DNA of 64,000 nucleotides, taken from contig MKVZ01000006.1 in the NCBI GenBank assembly GCA_001898995.1, positions 178,715 through 242,714 of the forward strand, in the 5' to 3' direction. The notes below the pieces were generated by a model that searched no databases, had not been told where the DNA came from, and worked only from the letters and a program-made list of their open reading frames with translations. This document shows positions 16,701-26,470 of the stretch, piece after piece. Source of the stretch: Rhizobiales bacterium 63-22 (GTDB lineage: Bacteria; Pseudomonadota; Alphaproteobacteria; Rhizobiales; Rhizobiaceae). The position numbers were made by a program, and so were the translations under genes. Each line of letters begins with the position of its first letter. The stretch's first letter is position 1.

Positions 16701-18758
16701 ATGATTGTATCTGCATCTCAATTCGGGACGGCGATCGTCCAGCGTCTGCGTGATCTCTGGCCTGTGATGAAAACCTGGCGGAAGCCGCTCGAATACGGGC
16801 TGCGTTTCTGGATTTCCGTCAGTACGGCGCTGTTCGTCGCGTTTTTTCTGCAACTCAACGAGCCGTTCTGGGCCGGAACCTCCGCTGCCGTCGCTTGCCT
16901 GCCGCAGGTCGGGCCTTCCCTGCGCAAGGGCTGGCTGCGTCTGATCGGAACCGGCATCGGCGCGGTGGTCGGCGTGTTGCTGGCGGCCTGCTTCGCGCAG
17001 AACCGTCCGGCCTTCTTTATCGCTCTTGCCGGCTGGGGCGCAGTGAGCGCGTTCAGCACGACGCTTCTGCGCAACTACTCCTCCTATGCCGCCGCGCTCA
17101 TGGGCTATACGGCCGCCATCGTCGCCGGCGGCGCACTGGGAGATACGGGCGGCGTGCATGCTGACACCGTATTCCAGCTGGCTGTGTGGAGGTTCACGGA
17201 AATCTGTGTCGGCATCGTCTGTGCCGGCGTCATCCGCATCCTGACGGATCGCGGCGATGCCGAGCAGCGTCTCGCGAAGGCCATAGGCGATCTCGTTCCC
17301 GACATGCTGCAACGCTTCCATGACGCGCTGGCGACCGATATGCGGGACGGTACGAGTACACAGGCGCTTCGACGTGAATTCATCAAGCGCACGATCGCGC
17401 TCGAGCCGATCATGGAGCAGGCCATGGGCGAGTCCTCGCGCATACGATTCAGCTCGCCGCTTCTCCAGCGGATGACCGACGGCCTCTTCTCGGTGCTGGC
17501 GGGCTGGCGGGCCGTGGAAATCCATATCCTGCGCTTGCCGGACGAGGAGCGCCGCCGGGCGCTGCAAGCCGTGCTGCCGGTGTTTTCGCAAGTCGAAGCC
17601 GATCTTTCTCAGGCCGGCGGCCCCGCGGGATGGCGTAAAAATCCGCGCCGCATCCGTGATGCGTTGCGTGCGAGCGCCGAGCAGCTTGCCGCTCTGGACG
17701 CAGAAACGCCGACCCTCCGGCTCGTCGCCGACAAGACTGCCGAAGGTCTGTCCGGGCTGGCACATGCTTTCAACGGGCTTGTCCTCGTCGTCGATCCGGA
17801 AGGTGTCCGCGGCTTGCGGGGGCGCAGCCATCTGCGCGTCCCGGATTACATGCCGGCGATCGTCAACGGCGTCCGCGCGTTCCTCACGGTCGGCATCACC
17901 GCGCTGATCTGGATCGTCACCGGCTGGTCCAATGGCGGGGCGGCCATGATCTTTGCGCTGGTTATCAGCGTCGCCCAGATTCCCAGGGGCGACGGAGCCT
18001 ATGCCGGCGGTCTCACCTTTTCCGCCGCGACGATCTGGTCGTCGGTTCTGGCGATGATCGCCACTTTCGTCGTGCTGCCCCTCATCCCGATGAATTTTCC
18101 CGCGCTGGCGCTGGCGCTGGGCTGCTTTATCGTTCCGACAGCCGCGCTGTCGATGATCCTGCGCAAGCCCCCGTGGCTTGGTGGCATAATGGCGACCTCG
18201 GCCGTCCTTTTCATGCCTTTTCTGGAAGTCACCAATCCCATGACCTACGAGGCCGCCGATCTTCTCAACAAGACGCCGGCCAACGTGGCCGGCTGCCTCA
18301 TGGGTGCGATGGCGTTCCGGCTCATCCCGCCGCTTACGCCGTCCTACCGGACCCGAAGGCTGCTGTCGCTGACGTTGAAGGACGTATGCCGCTTCGCGCG
18401 CGGCGCGGCTCATGAAGACTGGAGCGGACATGTTCTCGGCCGCCTGATCGCGATGTCCGTTCATGCCAGCCCGTTGCAGCGTGCCAGTCTCGTGGTCGCC
18501 TTTTCGGTCGGAAGCGAAATTGCGCAATTGCGCCGCCTTGCGGAATATCTGGGCTTCGCTCCCGCTCTCCAGACCGCGCTCGACGCCATTGCCCGGCTGA
18601 AACCCGAACAGGCCGGGCAGCGTCTCGGCGAAATCGACGTCTGGTTGGCCGGTCAGCCGAAGACGCAGACATTATTGCGTGCGCGCGCCGGGATAGCGGT
18701 CATTTCCGAGGCGCTCGCGCAGCATTCCGCCTATTTCGCCGGGAGGATACCCGCATGA
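16701..18758 (+). CDS. FUSC/AaeB-family inner-membrane efflux protein
   Basis: 685 residues, close to AaeB length. Two blocks of membrane segments (residues ~30-190 and ~390-530) are each followed by a soluble part, the layout of fusaric-acid resistance and p-hydroxybenzoate exporters. Conserved region: FWAGTSAAVACLPQVGPSLRKG. It is expected to export aromatic acids together with the membrane-fusion protein. Start weakly supported; a second Met at codon 23 is possible. Its stop overlaps the DUF1656 ATG (ATGA). A 702-codon frame on the opposite strand is a shadow. Confidence 0.9.
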   Translation: MIVSASQFGTAIVQRLRDLWPVMKTWRKPLEYGLRFWISVSTALFVAFFLQLNEPFWAGTSAAVACLPQVGPSLRKGWLRLIGTGIGAVVGVLLAACFAQNRPAFFIALAGWGAVSAFSTTLLRNYSSYAAALMGYTAAIVAGGALGDTGGVHADTVFQLAVWRFTEICVGIVCAGVIRILTDRGDAEQRLAKAIGDLVPDMLQRFHDALATDMRDGTSTQALRREFIKRTIALEPIMEQAMGESSRIRFSSPLLQRMTDGLFSVLAGWRAVEIHILRLPDEERRRALQAVLPVFSQVEADLSQAGGPAGWRKNPRRIRDALRASAEQLAALDAETPTLRLVADKTAEGLSGLAHAFNGLVLVVDPEGVRGLRGRSHLRVPDYMPAIVNGVRAFLTVGITALIWIVTGWSNGGAAMIFALVISVAQIPRGDGAYAGGLTFSAATIWSSVLAMIATFVVLPLIPMNFPALALALGCFIVPTAALSMILRKPPWLGGIMATSAVLFMPFLEVTNPMTYEAADLLNKTPANVAGCLMGAMAFRLIPPLTPSYRTRRLLSLTLKDVCRFARGAAHEDWSGHVLGRLIAMSVHASPLQRASLVVAFSVGSEIAQLRRLAEYLGFAPALQTALDAIARLKPEQAGQRLGEIDVWLAGQPKTQTLLRARAGIAVISEALAQHSAYFAGRIPA

Positions 18759-18952
18759 GATATTCCGAGATCGACCTGTTCGGAATCTATATCGCGCCCA
18801 TGGCCGCCATGCTGGTGGCGGCGTGGATCATCACCTTCGGCCTGAGGCTGGTGGCCGACCGCTTCCATCTTCTGCACAACGTCTGGCATCCCCCGCTGGT
18901 CGTTGCGGCCGTCTATATCATCGTTCTTTCCCTCATCGTTCTGCTCGCTTAG
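18755..18952 (+). CDS. DUF1656 (AaeX-like) small membrane protein
   Basis: 65 residues with two membrane helices (MAAMLVAAWIITFGLRLV and VVAAVYIIVLSLIVLL) separated by a short basic loop, starting MRYSEIDLFGIYIAP. It matches the AaeX/DUF1656 family that accompanies FUSC exporters. Overlaps the FUSC gene by 4 bp and is followed within 8 bp by the HlyD-type gene, so the three form one translational unit. Confidence 0.92.
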   Translation: MRYSEIDLFGIYIAPMAAMLVAAWIITFGLRLVADRFHLLHNVWHPPLVVAAVYIIVLSLIVLLA

Positions 18953-18960
18953 TGGTAATC

Positions 18961-20115
18961 ATGTCCCAACAACCGGAAAATCCGTCCTCTCCTCCGCAAA
19001 AAGCCGCAGAAGCCTCGTGGTCGCCGGACCGCATCGCGGCGGCGGAAAAAAAACGCGACAGGGCGCTTCGGATCGGCCGTGTGGCGACGGTGGCCGTCAT
19101 CGTCGTTGCCGCGCTGCTCGGCTACGCCATGTGGAACCGATACATGGAAGGCCCGTGGACGCGAGACGGAACGGTCCGCGTCTATATAGCCACTGTCACG
19201 CCGGAGGTTTCCGGCAACATCGCCGCCATCAAGGTCAGGGACAACCAGTTCGTCCACAAGGGCGATCTCCTCCTGACCATCGATCCGACGACCTATGAGA
19301 TCGCGGTGCGGCAGGCCGAGGCGGCGCTGGAACAGGCGAAGATCAGCGTTCAGAGTGCCGATTCCCAGATAGGGATCGAGCAGGCGCAGGTCGCGGTCAA
19401 CAAGGCGCAGCTCGATCAGGGGCAGGCGGGACTGGAATTCGCGCGTTCGCAGGCGTCACGCTACGAGACGCTGCGCCAGACACAGACCGGCAGCGTTCAA
19501 CTGGCCGAGCAATATCAGTCGCAGCTTCGTCAGCAGGAAGCGTCGGTGCAGGGTGCGCAGGCGACGCTGTTACAGGCGCAGAGACAGGTGGATGCGCTCA
19601 AGGTGCAGAAGCGTGCGGCGCAAGCCGCGGTGATGGCGGCGGAGGCGCAGCTCGATCTGGCCAGAACCAATCTCGCGCGAACCTCCTTACGCTCGCCGGT
19701 CAATGGCTGGGTGACGAACCTGCGGTCGCAGGAAGGCGACTTTGCCAGCGCCGGCAAGACCGCGATTTCCGTCGTGGACGCGGATTCGTTCTGGGTGGAC
19801 GCCTATTTCGAGGAAACCAGCATAACGGAGATCAGGCCGGGCGCCACCGCGCAGATAAAACTGATGGGTTATCCCAAGGTTCTCAAGGGCCATGTCGCAA
19901 GCCGCGCCCGCGCCATCGACGTGGCCAACGCGGCGGCAAACGACGAGGGCGTGGCGACCGTCAATCCCGTGTTCACATGGGTGCGGCTGGCGCAGCGTAT
20001 CCCCGTGCGTATCCAGATCGACGACGCGCCTAAGGACCTCTTCCTTGCCGCGGGAATGACCGCCAGCGTTCAGGTCGACGATGACGGCCCGGAACCGACG
20101 CACGTCAATCCGTGA
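18961..20115 (+). CDS. HlyD/EmrA-type membrane-fusion protein
   Basis: 384 residues. One membrane segment (~residues 43-62, VATVAVIVVAALLGYAMW) is followed by the lipoyl half-domain VYIATVTPEVSGNIAAIKV. A long helical hairpin rich in Gln/Ala (~100-230) comes next, then ARTSLRSPVNGWV and the beta-barrel domain. The start is ATG 18961 (MSQQPENPSS). It bridges the FUSC transporter to the outer membrane. Gene order here (transporter, DUF1656, fusion protein) differs from the enterobacterial aaeXAB order. Confidence 0.92.
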   Translation: MSQQPENPSSPPQKAAEASWSPDRIAAAEKKRDRALRIGRVATVAVIVVAALLGYAMWNRYMEGPWTRDGTVRVYIATVTPEVSGNIAAIKVRDNQFVHKGDLLLTIDPTTYEIAVRQAEAALEQAKISVQSADSQIGIEQAQVAVNKAQLDQGQAGLEFARSQASRYETLRQTQTGSVQLAEQYQSQLRQQEASVQGAQATLLQAQRQVDALKVQKRAAQAAVMAAEAQLDLARTNLARTSLRSPVNGWVTNLRSQEGDFASAGKTAISVVDADSFWVDAYFEETSITEIRPGATAQIKLMGYPKVLKGHVASRARAIDVANAAANDEGVATVNPVFTWVRLAQRIPVRIQIDDAPKDLFLAAGMTASVQVDDDGPEPTHVNP

Positions 20116-20486
20116 AGACACCGGCAACGATCACGGGGACATGATGGACCCTCTTTATGTCGGCTGCGACCGCGTCGGTGCGATCTGTTCCTGATCCGAC
20201 GCATCCAAGGTCATCGCGGACACAGAAAATCGACAGTCGCGCCGGAGCTTTTTGCATGCGATATGTTCCGCGCCTGATGGTGACAGCAATTCTTCCGCGC
20301 GACTTGGGTACGATCTTCAAACCGGGTAATTTCTGAAGGCTTCAGACTTCGCCTGAACACGGTTGCTCTCAAGCGCAGAGCCGATCATGCGGTTGCGCAG
20401 CCGGTAATTCAGGCGTCACAGCTGCCGTCGGGCCTTCGGGGTCTTTTGCCTGTTGTCCGTGTTTGGCCGGCCCTTTCGCCGGGCGC
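20116..20486. other. Intergenic region before pit
   Basis: About 370 bp without a gene I can support. It ends at the PHO-box-like site of the pit promoter. Confidence 0.4.
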
Positions 20487-20520
20487 ATGTCACAAAAGCT
20501 TCATTGCCGCCTTCTATAGA
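20487..20520 (+). promoter_or_regulatory. PHO-box-like site and -10 box upstream of pit
   Basis: ATGTCAC-AAAA-GCTTCAT (20487-20504) fits the 7-4-7 layout of PhoB sites imperfectly, and TATAGA (20515-20520) begins 10 bp later, the spacing seen in PhoB-activated promoters. Confidence 0.45.
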
Positions 20521-20566
20521 TTTTGCGAACACACATGTCGGAAATCCGTTATCAAGGAGCGGTTCG

Positions 20567-22165
20567 ATGGCCGATGCCGTCACCATTTCACGCGACGCGA
20601 CCATCCCTCATCCGGTGGAGACGGGGGGCGCCGGCACATGGTTCCTGCCCCTGTTCGGCCTCGTGGTTCTGGGCGGTCTTGCCTATATCGGCTATGCGCT
20701 GAGCCGCGATCTCGCCAATGCCGCCACCGTGCCATGGATATTTCTCGGCCTCGCGCTGCTGATTGCGCTCGGCTTCGAGTTCGTCAACGGTTTCCACGAC
20801 ACCGCCAATGCGGTGGCAACCGTCATCTATACCCGCTCCATGCCGGCGGAACTGGCGGTGCTCTGGTCCGGCCTCTTCAACTTCCTCGGCGTGCTTACCT
20901 CCACCGGCGCGGTGGCCTTCGGCATCTTGTCGCTGCTTCCGGTCGAACTGATCCTTCAGGTCGGTTCCGGCTCCGGCCTTGCCATGGTCTATGCGCTGTT
21001 GATCGCCGCCATCGTGTGGAATCTCGGCACCTGGTATCTCGGCCTGCCGGCATCCTCCTCGCACACCATGATCGGTTCGATCATCGGCGTCGGCCTCGCC
21101 AACCAGTTCCTTGCCCCAGCCGGCACCGCCACCAGCGGCGTGGACTGGTCGCAGGCGACCAATATCGGCCTGTCGCTGCTGGTTTCGCCTGTCGTCGGCT
21201 TCGGCTGCGCGGCGCTGCTTCTGCTCGCCATGAAGGTCCTGATCCGCAACAAGGCGCTTTACAGCGAACCGAAGACGGACAGCCCGCCGCCGCTGTGGAT
21301 TCGCGGTCTCCTGATTTTCACCTGCACCGGTGTCAGCTTCGCGCATGGCTCCAACGACGGCCAGAAGGGGATGGGCCTCATCATGCTGATCCTCATCGGT
21401 CTCGTGCCGACCGCCTTCGCGCTCAACAAGACGCCGTCGCCGCATTATCTCAACGCCTACAAGACGGCCTCGGCCCAGGTCGAGACGGTGCTGAACAAAT
21501 ATGCCAGACCCGGTCTCACTGTCACCGACCCGAAGTCGGTCGTGGCCGACGCGGTCAAGGCCCGTAAGTGGAGCGACGAAACGACCGTGGCGCTGCGCGA
21601 TTATATCCACGCCTCCACCGCCCAGATTTCGCAATATCCCGACCTCGGCGCGGTTCCGCAGCAACTGGTCGGCAATGTGCGCAACGACATCTATCTGATC
21701 GGCGAGGCGCTGAAACTCATCGACAAGCAGAAGCTCCTGCCGATGCCGGCGGAGGATATTGCCGCCGTCAGCGCCTATCACAAGGCGGTGGACGATGCGA
21801 CCAAGTTCATTCCCACCTGGGTGAAGGTCGCCGTGGCGCTGGCGCTGGGTCTGGGCACCATGATCGGCTGGAAGCGTATCGTCGTGACCGTGGGCGAGAA
21901 GATCGGCAAGACCCATCTGACCTACGGGCAGGGTGCGGCGGCGGAAGTCGTGGCCATGGCGACCATCGGCGCGGCCGACCATTTCGGCCTGCCGGTCTCA
22001 ACCACCCACGTGCTTTCGTCCGGCGTCGCCGGTACCATGGCCGCCAACGGCTCCGGCCTGCAATGGTCCACAGTGCGCAACATGATCATGGCGTGGGTGC
22101 TGACCTTGCCGGCCTCCATTGCCATCGCCTTTATGCTCTATGTGCTGTTGCGGCAGGTCTTTTGA
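20567..22165 (+). CDS. pit: inorganic phosphate transporter, PiT family
   Basis: 532 residues. Two PiT signatures are present: GFEFVNGFHDTANAVATVIYTR near the N-terminus and GVSFAHGSNDGQKGMGLIM in the middle. DHFGLPVSTTHVLSSGVAGTM follows near the end. About 10-12 membrane segments flank a soluble loop (~residues 300-420). The open frame reaches back to 20453, but AAGGAG seven bases before ATG 20567 marks the start (MADAVTISRD). It imports phosphate, usually as a metal-phosphate complex, with protons. A PHO-box-like site suggests PhoB control, which is unusual for constitutive Pit systems. Confidence 0.93.
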   Translation: MADAVTISRDATIPHPVETGGAGTWFLPLFGLVVLGGLAYIGYALSRDLANAATVPWIFLGLALLIALGFEFVNGFHDTANAVATVIYTRSMPAELAVLWSGLFNFLGVLTSTGAVAFGILSLLPVELILQVGSGSGLAMVYALLIAAIVWNLGTWYLGLPASSSHTMIGSIIGVGLANQFLAPAGTATSGVDWSQATNIGLSLLVSPVVGFGCAALLLLAMKVLIRNKALYSEPKTDSPPPLWIRGLLIFTCTGVSFAHGSNDGQKGMGLIMLILIGLVPTAFALNKTPSPHYLNAYKTASAQVETVLNKYARPGLTVTDPKSVVADAVKARKWSDETTVALRDYIHASTAQISQYPDLGAVPQQLVGNVRNDIYLIGEALKLIDKQKLLPMPAEDIAAVSAYHKAVDDATKFIPTWVKVAVALALGLGTMIGWKRIVVTVGEKIGKTHLTYGQGAAAEVVAMATIGAADHFGLPVSTTHVLSSGVAGTMAANGSGLQWSTVRNMIMAWVLTLPASIAIAFMLYVLLRQVF

Positions 22166-22166
22166 C

Positions 22167-23270
22167 GTGGTTGGAACCACCGAAACACCCGAGCGCCGGT
22201 CCGATTCCATCGGGCCGGCGTTCTCCGTGAGAAGCACATCGGTCGTGGGTGAGCCGCTGCTTTCCAGCCGCGCTACCGTCCCGGCAAGGGAAGCCCTGCC
22301 GGGCCTGATCGGCGCTTGGCAGGGCGGCTCTGTCATGGGCGTGAAACCGCTCGATCCGCAGGAGATCGAGGCCGCGCTCGCGGCGGAAGAAGGCTGGGTC
22401 TGGCTTCATGTCGATCTGGTGGACCAGCGCATGCAGGGCTGGCTTTCCACGCGCTGCGCCCTGCCTCCAGCGGCGCGCGCGCTTCTCGAAGGCCATGAGG
22501 ACGGTTTGATACTGGGCCACGAGGCCGAGATGGCACACGGCGTCGTGGCCGATATGCAGCACGATCTCGAGCGCGAGACGGCAATCGTCGGGCGGCTGCA
22601 TTTCGCCGTTTGCGATCGGCTGCTCGTTACCGGCAGGCGGCATCCGCTGGAGGGGGTGGACACGGTGCGCCGCTCTTTCGCCGACGGTTTTTCGCCTGCG
22701 ACGGCCTACGAGCTTTTCGAGGCCATTGTGACGAGCTTCTGCCGAAACACCAGCCGGAAGCTTACGGCGGCGGGCCGGCGTCTCGATGCGGTGGAGGATC
22801 GGATTGTCACCGAACGCCTGAGCGACGAACGCCGCAGCCTCAAGGAAGTGCGGCGGCTCGCCGTATCGCTGCATCGCCCCGTGGCAGGCATGGTAGCGCT
22901 ATTCGAGGATGACGAATGCGAAGGCTGGGCGCTCTCGGAAGCAGGCCATGCGGTTTTTCGGCAGCTCTCCGCGCGGCTGGAGCGGCTGGACCGCGAGATC
23001 GTCATGGTCAACGATCGCGCCCGGCTTCTTCAGGAGGAAATGGCTGCGGAACTCGCTGACGAATCGAACCGGAGCCTCAAGGCCATGGCGGTAATGAGCG
23101 CTCTTTTGTTGCCCGGCACATTGGTGGTCGGTATATTCGGCATGAACACCGCCGGTCTACCCTTCACCCATGGTGACGCGGGCTTCTTCTGGGCCATGTT
23201 CGTTGGTATTGCGGCCACGGTGCTGTTCTACTGGCTGCTGCGCCGCGCGGGCGTAAGCATGCGGTTTTGA
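22167..23270 (+). CDS. CorA/ZntB-like divalent-metal transporter
   Basis: About 367 residues. The C-terminal pair of membrane helices is linked by GMNTAGLPFTHGD, the GMN signature of CorA channels; the long cytosolic alpha/beta part before it (GWVWLHVDLVDQRMQGWL) resembles ZntB. The start is uncertain: GTG 22167 lies one base after the pit stop, and a GTG at 22227 or the ATG at 22335 are alternatives; none has a clear ribosome site. Likely cotranscribed with pit. Transported ion (Mg, Zn, Co) unknown. Confidence 0.85.
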   Translation: MVGTTETPERRSDSIGPAFSVRSTSVVGEPLLSSRATVPAREALPGLIGAWQGGSVMGVKPLDPQEIEAALAAEEGWVWLHVDLVDQRMQGWLSTRCALPPAARALLEGHEDGLILGHEAEMAHGVVADMQHDLERETAIVGRLHFAVCDRLLVTGRRHPLEGVDTVRRSFADGFSPATAYELFEAIVTSFCRNTSRKLTAAGRRLDAVEDRIVTERLSDERRSLKEVRRLAVSLHRPVAGMVALFEDDECEGWALSEAGHAVFRQLSARLERLDREIVMVNDRARLLQEEMAAELADESNRSLKAMAVMSALLLPGTLVVGIFGMNTAGLPFTHGDAGFFWAMFVGIAATVLFYWLLRRAGVSMRF

Positions 23271-23340
23271 GGATTGCATTGCTCCATCGATCTTCCTGCA
23301 AACGCCGTCTCACGAAGTAATGGACGCAAAGCTGCCGCCG

Positions 23341-24450
23341 CTATTCATCTCCGCTAAGGAAATGTCCGATGGCGGCGAGCGGCCGAATACCGTCACAAAC
23401 GATTTTGACAATGGCAAGCATCGGGACAGCCAGAATTGCGCCCGGCACACCCCACATCCAGAACCAGAAAATGAGAGCCATTATAACAAGCACGGGATTC
23501 AACGTAAAACGGCGAGCCAGCAGCATTGGCGTCACAATTTCACCCTCAACGATATGGATCAGAAAATAAAGGGCGGCGGGCAGCAACGCGAGCCACAATG
23601 AATCTATGACCAGCAATCCCGCAAGCAGGAAAACAAAAACTCCGAGCAATGGCCCCATGATGGGAACGTAGTTCAGGAAAAATGCGACCACACCCCAAAG
23701 GACAGGATCGCCAACACCTGTAACCCACATCGCAAGGCCGGTCGCAATTCCAACGGCCGCGTTCATGAGTGTAATGGTCACAAGGTAAGCGGATATGTTC
23801 CGCTCGACATCGAGCGATATCTCCACCACCTGCCGCTTGTCCTTGAACCGCGGCAATATCTCTACAATCCGTTTCAGAAACGTGCTGCCTGATACCAGCA
23901 GAAAAAACAGGATGAGTATCGTTTCGAAAAAACTGCTCGCAAAATGAGTGCCGCCGCTGAGTATCCCGGTCGCAATTCCTGTTACGATACCGCTGCCGCC
24001 GCGGCTTGGTTCCGATCCCTGACCCACGTATCCGTCCAGCTGATGGAAGAATGTTTTCAGCGTGTCGATAGGCTCATTGAGGAATTTCAAACGTTCCTGA
24101 AGTTTCTGCACACCAGCGGGCAGCTTGGAAGCCCATTCGGCGGCCGGACCGGAAACCGCGGCACCTATTGCGACGATTGCGCCGAACACCAGCAGGATCA
24201 GGATCAGGGCCGCCAGGCCTTTTGGTATCTTAAAGCGTTCCAGAAACCGCATTCCGGGCTGAAACAGCAATTTCAATACAAAGGCCAGAACGATCGGCAG
24301 GACGATCTCCGCGGCGACGTAGGCGGTACACAAAATCGCAAGGACGACAAGGACACTCAGAAGGACAACCACAGGGTCGGACGGAATGAAAATTTCATCC
24401 GCATCAGTTTCGTCGGGTGACTTTTTCACTTTGGTATTTGTATCCGACAA
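23341..24450 (-). CDS. AI-2E family (PerM-like) membrane transporter
   Basis: 369 residues with the usual 7-8 membrane helices arranged as pairs plus the central soluble part (ASKLPAGVQKLQERLKFLNEP). Family motifs include FFLNYVPIMGPLLGV and GEIVTPMLLARRFTLNPVLVIMALIFW. The start is a TTG at 24450 (MSDTNTKVKK); no ATG lies before residue 66, and GGGAGG precedes it. Members export AI-2, or act in ion or small-molecule export; function here is open. Confidence 0.9.
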   Translation of the reverse strand: MSDTNTKVKKSPDETDADEIFIPSDPVVVLLSVLVVLAILCTAYVAAEIVLPIVLAFVLKLLFQPGMRFLERFKIPKGLAALILILLVFGAIVAIGAAVSGPAAEWASKLPAGVQKLQERLKFLNEPIDTLKTFFHQLDGYVGQGSEPSRGGSGIVTGIATGILSGGTHFASSFFETILILFFLLVSGSTFLKRIVEILPRFKDKRQVVEISLDVERNISAYLVTITLMNAAVGIATGLAMWVTGVGDPVLWGVVAFFLNYVPIMGPLLGVFVFLLAGLLVIDSLWLALLPAALYFLIHIVEGEIVTPMLLARRFTLNPVLVIMALIFWFWMWGVPGAILAVPMLAIVKIVCDGIRPLAAIGHFLSGDE

Positions 24451-25291
24451 CCTTCAACGCCTCCCTGCGCTCCGATCATATCAGGTACTCAGGAATTAGT
24501 ATCACCGCCCAAGATTATGCGTCTACAGTCTTCAACTTTTTTCGCGCCGGATCCCATACGAACATCAGATCATGAGGTAGCCGAAAGGCAAGTCGCGGAA
24601 TAGCGAGGTTGGCCCGGCAGGCGCAATTCCGGTTGCCTCCAGAAGCCACGCCCTTTCAAGCCTGATGTATTGGTATGTGATAATCCGCTTCCAATCATCT
24701 CTTGCAACCCTACGGAGCAGGCAATCTCGTTGAGACTCCGTTGCCGCGATGAATGTCCCGCGTACCTTTGGAGATTTGGCGTGGTCATCATAATCCCTGC
24801 GGACGGCAGTGTGATCGTGGCATCGGCGAAGTACAATCTAAGATAGAAAAGTCGAATCTGGCTGCCGCCATACCATTCAAATCGTTTCGTCAGGAATCCG
24901 TCATCCCACTGTGACCGTACCGTCATATTTTTGTCATTGAAATGACACGATGCGGGCCGGCTTCGCCCTGAAGGGAATTTCACCGCCGTGCTTCAAGAAA
25001 AGCGAATTATTTCAATATATAACGGCTTCGAAATTTCGCTTCGGGGTGAAGAATGGTTGTAAAGGTCATCTTCGAGTAGGGCAAAAATGTGTTTTTTTTG
25101 CAACAGAGGTGACCTCGCTTTGAAGAGCCTGCCGGTGCGGCAGCCTTTGTCATCGAGACGATAAAAAAGCAAAATATTTAGCAACCGCAAAGAGGTGCAC
25201 CTGGGGGAACCTCTTTCCTTGAGGGATGGGGACGGTTGTCTTCCAGCCAAACAGAATGCCCAGATTGTTTTAACGTTGACTGGAGATCTCC
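24451..25291. promoter_or_regulatory. Porin upstream region with tandem PHO-box-like repeats
   Basis: 840 bp without a convincing gene. At 24909-24937 three heptamers recur every 11 bases: CTGTGAC-CGTA-CCGTCAT-ATTT-TTGTCAT, matching PHO-box spacing in the rightward sense. The last heptamer is also part of a palindrome TGTCATT-GA-AATGACA (24932-24947). A TATATA at about 25015 may be a -10 box. Further down the leader holds an inverted repeat AAAGAGGT/ACCTCTTT (25189-25216). A leftward frame at 24570-24983 starts upstream of these sites and is judged spurious. Confidence 0.45.
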
Positions 25292-26413
25292 ATGACGATC
25301 AAGAGCCTTTTCCTTGGCGCTACCGCGACCGTAGTCGCGGTGACCGGCGCTCACGCGGCCGACGCCGTTGTCGCGCCGGAGCCCGAAGCCGTCCAATATG
25401 TCCGCGTCTGCGACGCCTACGGCGCGGGTTTCTTCTATATACCAGGCACCGAAACCTGCCTGCGCGTCGGCGGTTATGTCCGATACGACCTTCTGGGCGG
25501 CGATAATGTCTATAACGCCAAGGACCGAAAGGGCTGGGACGGCGGCGGTCGTTTTGCGCTCCGCACCTGGACCGCTTCGGAAACCGAGCTCGGCACCCTG
25601 AAGACCTTCACCGAAACGCGCTTCAACTGGAGCCAGAGCAACTCGCGTCAAGATGGCTTTTATGGCAGCAGCTCATCCGGCACGGACCTGCATTACGCCT
25701 ATATCCAGCTTGGCGGTCTCAAGGTCGGTATGGACGATTCGGAGTTCATCGAATTCACTGGCTATCTCGGGTCCATGCTGAACGACGATGTGATCTCCGG
25801 GGGCTCGCAGACCACGGCCAAGATTTCCTACACCTACACCAATGGCAGCGGATTCTCCGCTGTACTTGCCCTGGAAGAAGGCGGCAATGACGGCATTGTT
25901 ACGCCGTTGGTCGGCGCCGCTGGTTATACCAAGCACGATTATGAGATCGACGGTTATGTGCCGCACATAGTCGGTGGCCTGAAGTATGCGGGCGGCTGGG
26001 GTTCGATCGCAGGTGTCGCGGCTTACGATTCGGTCATTGAGGACTGGAGTGCCAAGGTTCGCGGTGATGTGAACATCACCAACAAGTTCTCCGTCTGGCT
26101 GCAGGGTGCGTATTCGTCCAAGGAAACGCCTGACCAGAATTATGGTCAGTGGGGCGGCAATTGGGCTGTCTGGGGCGGTCTGAAGTACAAGGCAACCAAG
26201 CAGGCGGCCATCAACTTTCAGGCGGCACATGACGACTGGGGCATGACTGCTGTCGGCCTGAATGTCGCCTATGAGATCGTCCCGGGCTTCACCGTCACGC
26301 CGGAAATCTCCTACACCAAGTATGCCAATAAGTGGAGAACCATCGTGAACAGCGCCGGCGCCAACGACGACGACGCATGGGGCGGTGTCATCCGTTTCCA
26401 GCGCACGTTCTGA
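25292..26413 (+). CDS. Omp2-type outer-membrane porin (Brucellaceae)
   Basis: 373 residues. Signal peptide 1-22 (ends GAHA) and mature start [42 protein letters not shown] with its two cysteines, then [34 protein letters not shown] and the C-terminal Phe (FQRTF) match Brucella Omp2a/Omp2b over the whole length. It forms a trimeric 16-strand general diffusion pore. GGAGA precedes the ATG. Only one copy is present, whereas Brucella proper has a divergent omp2a/omp2b pair. A strong terminator follows. Confidence 0.95.
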   Translation: MTIKSLFLGATATVVAVTGAHAADAVVAPEPEAVQYVRVCDAYGAGFFYIPGTETCLRVGGYVRYDLLGGDNVYNAKDRKGWDGGGRFALRTWTASETELGTLKTFTETRFNWSQSNSRQDGFYGSSSSGTDLHYAYIQLGGLKVGMDDSEFIEFTGYLGSMLNDDVISGGSQTTAKISYTYTNGSGFSAVLALEEGGNDGIVTPLVGAAGYTKHDYEIDGYVPHIVGGLKYAGGWGSIAGVAAYDSVIEDWSAKVRGDVNITNKFSVWLQGAYSSKETPDQNYGQWGGNWAVWGGLKYKATKQAAINFQAAHDDWGMTAVGLNVAYEIVPGFTVTPEISYTKYANKWRTIVNSAGANDDDAWGGVIRFQRTF

Positions 26414-26437
26414 TCTCCCGGAATGGTCATCTGATGG

Positions 26438-26470
26438 AGTCCGGCAGCGACGCTGCCGGACTTTTGTTTG
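26438..26470 (+). terminator. Rho-independent terminator of the porin gene
   Basis: An 11-bp perfect stem AGTCCGGCAGC/GCTGCCGGACT with a 3-nt loop is followed by TTTGTTT, 25 bp after the stop codon. Confidence 0.9.

Noticed and set aside
16419..18527. 702-codon minus-strand open frame
   Set aside because: Shadow of the FUSC transporter gene; Arg/Gly/Asp-rich, no domain, no ribosome site, while the plus strand encodes clear membrane segments.
20588..21982. 464-codon minus-strand open frame
   Set aside because: Antisense shadow of pit; His/Gln/Asp-rich with no recognisable fold.
24570..24983. 137-codon minus-strand frame upstream of the porin
   Set aside because: No family, no ribosome site, and its beginning is occupied by tandem PHO-box-like repeats and a palindrome; more likely regulatory DNA.
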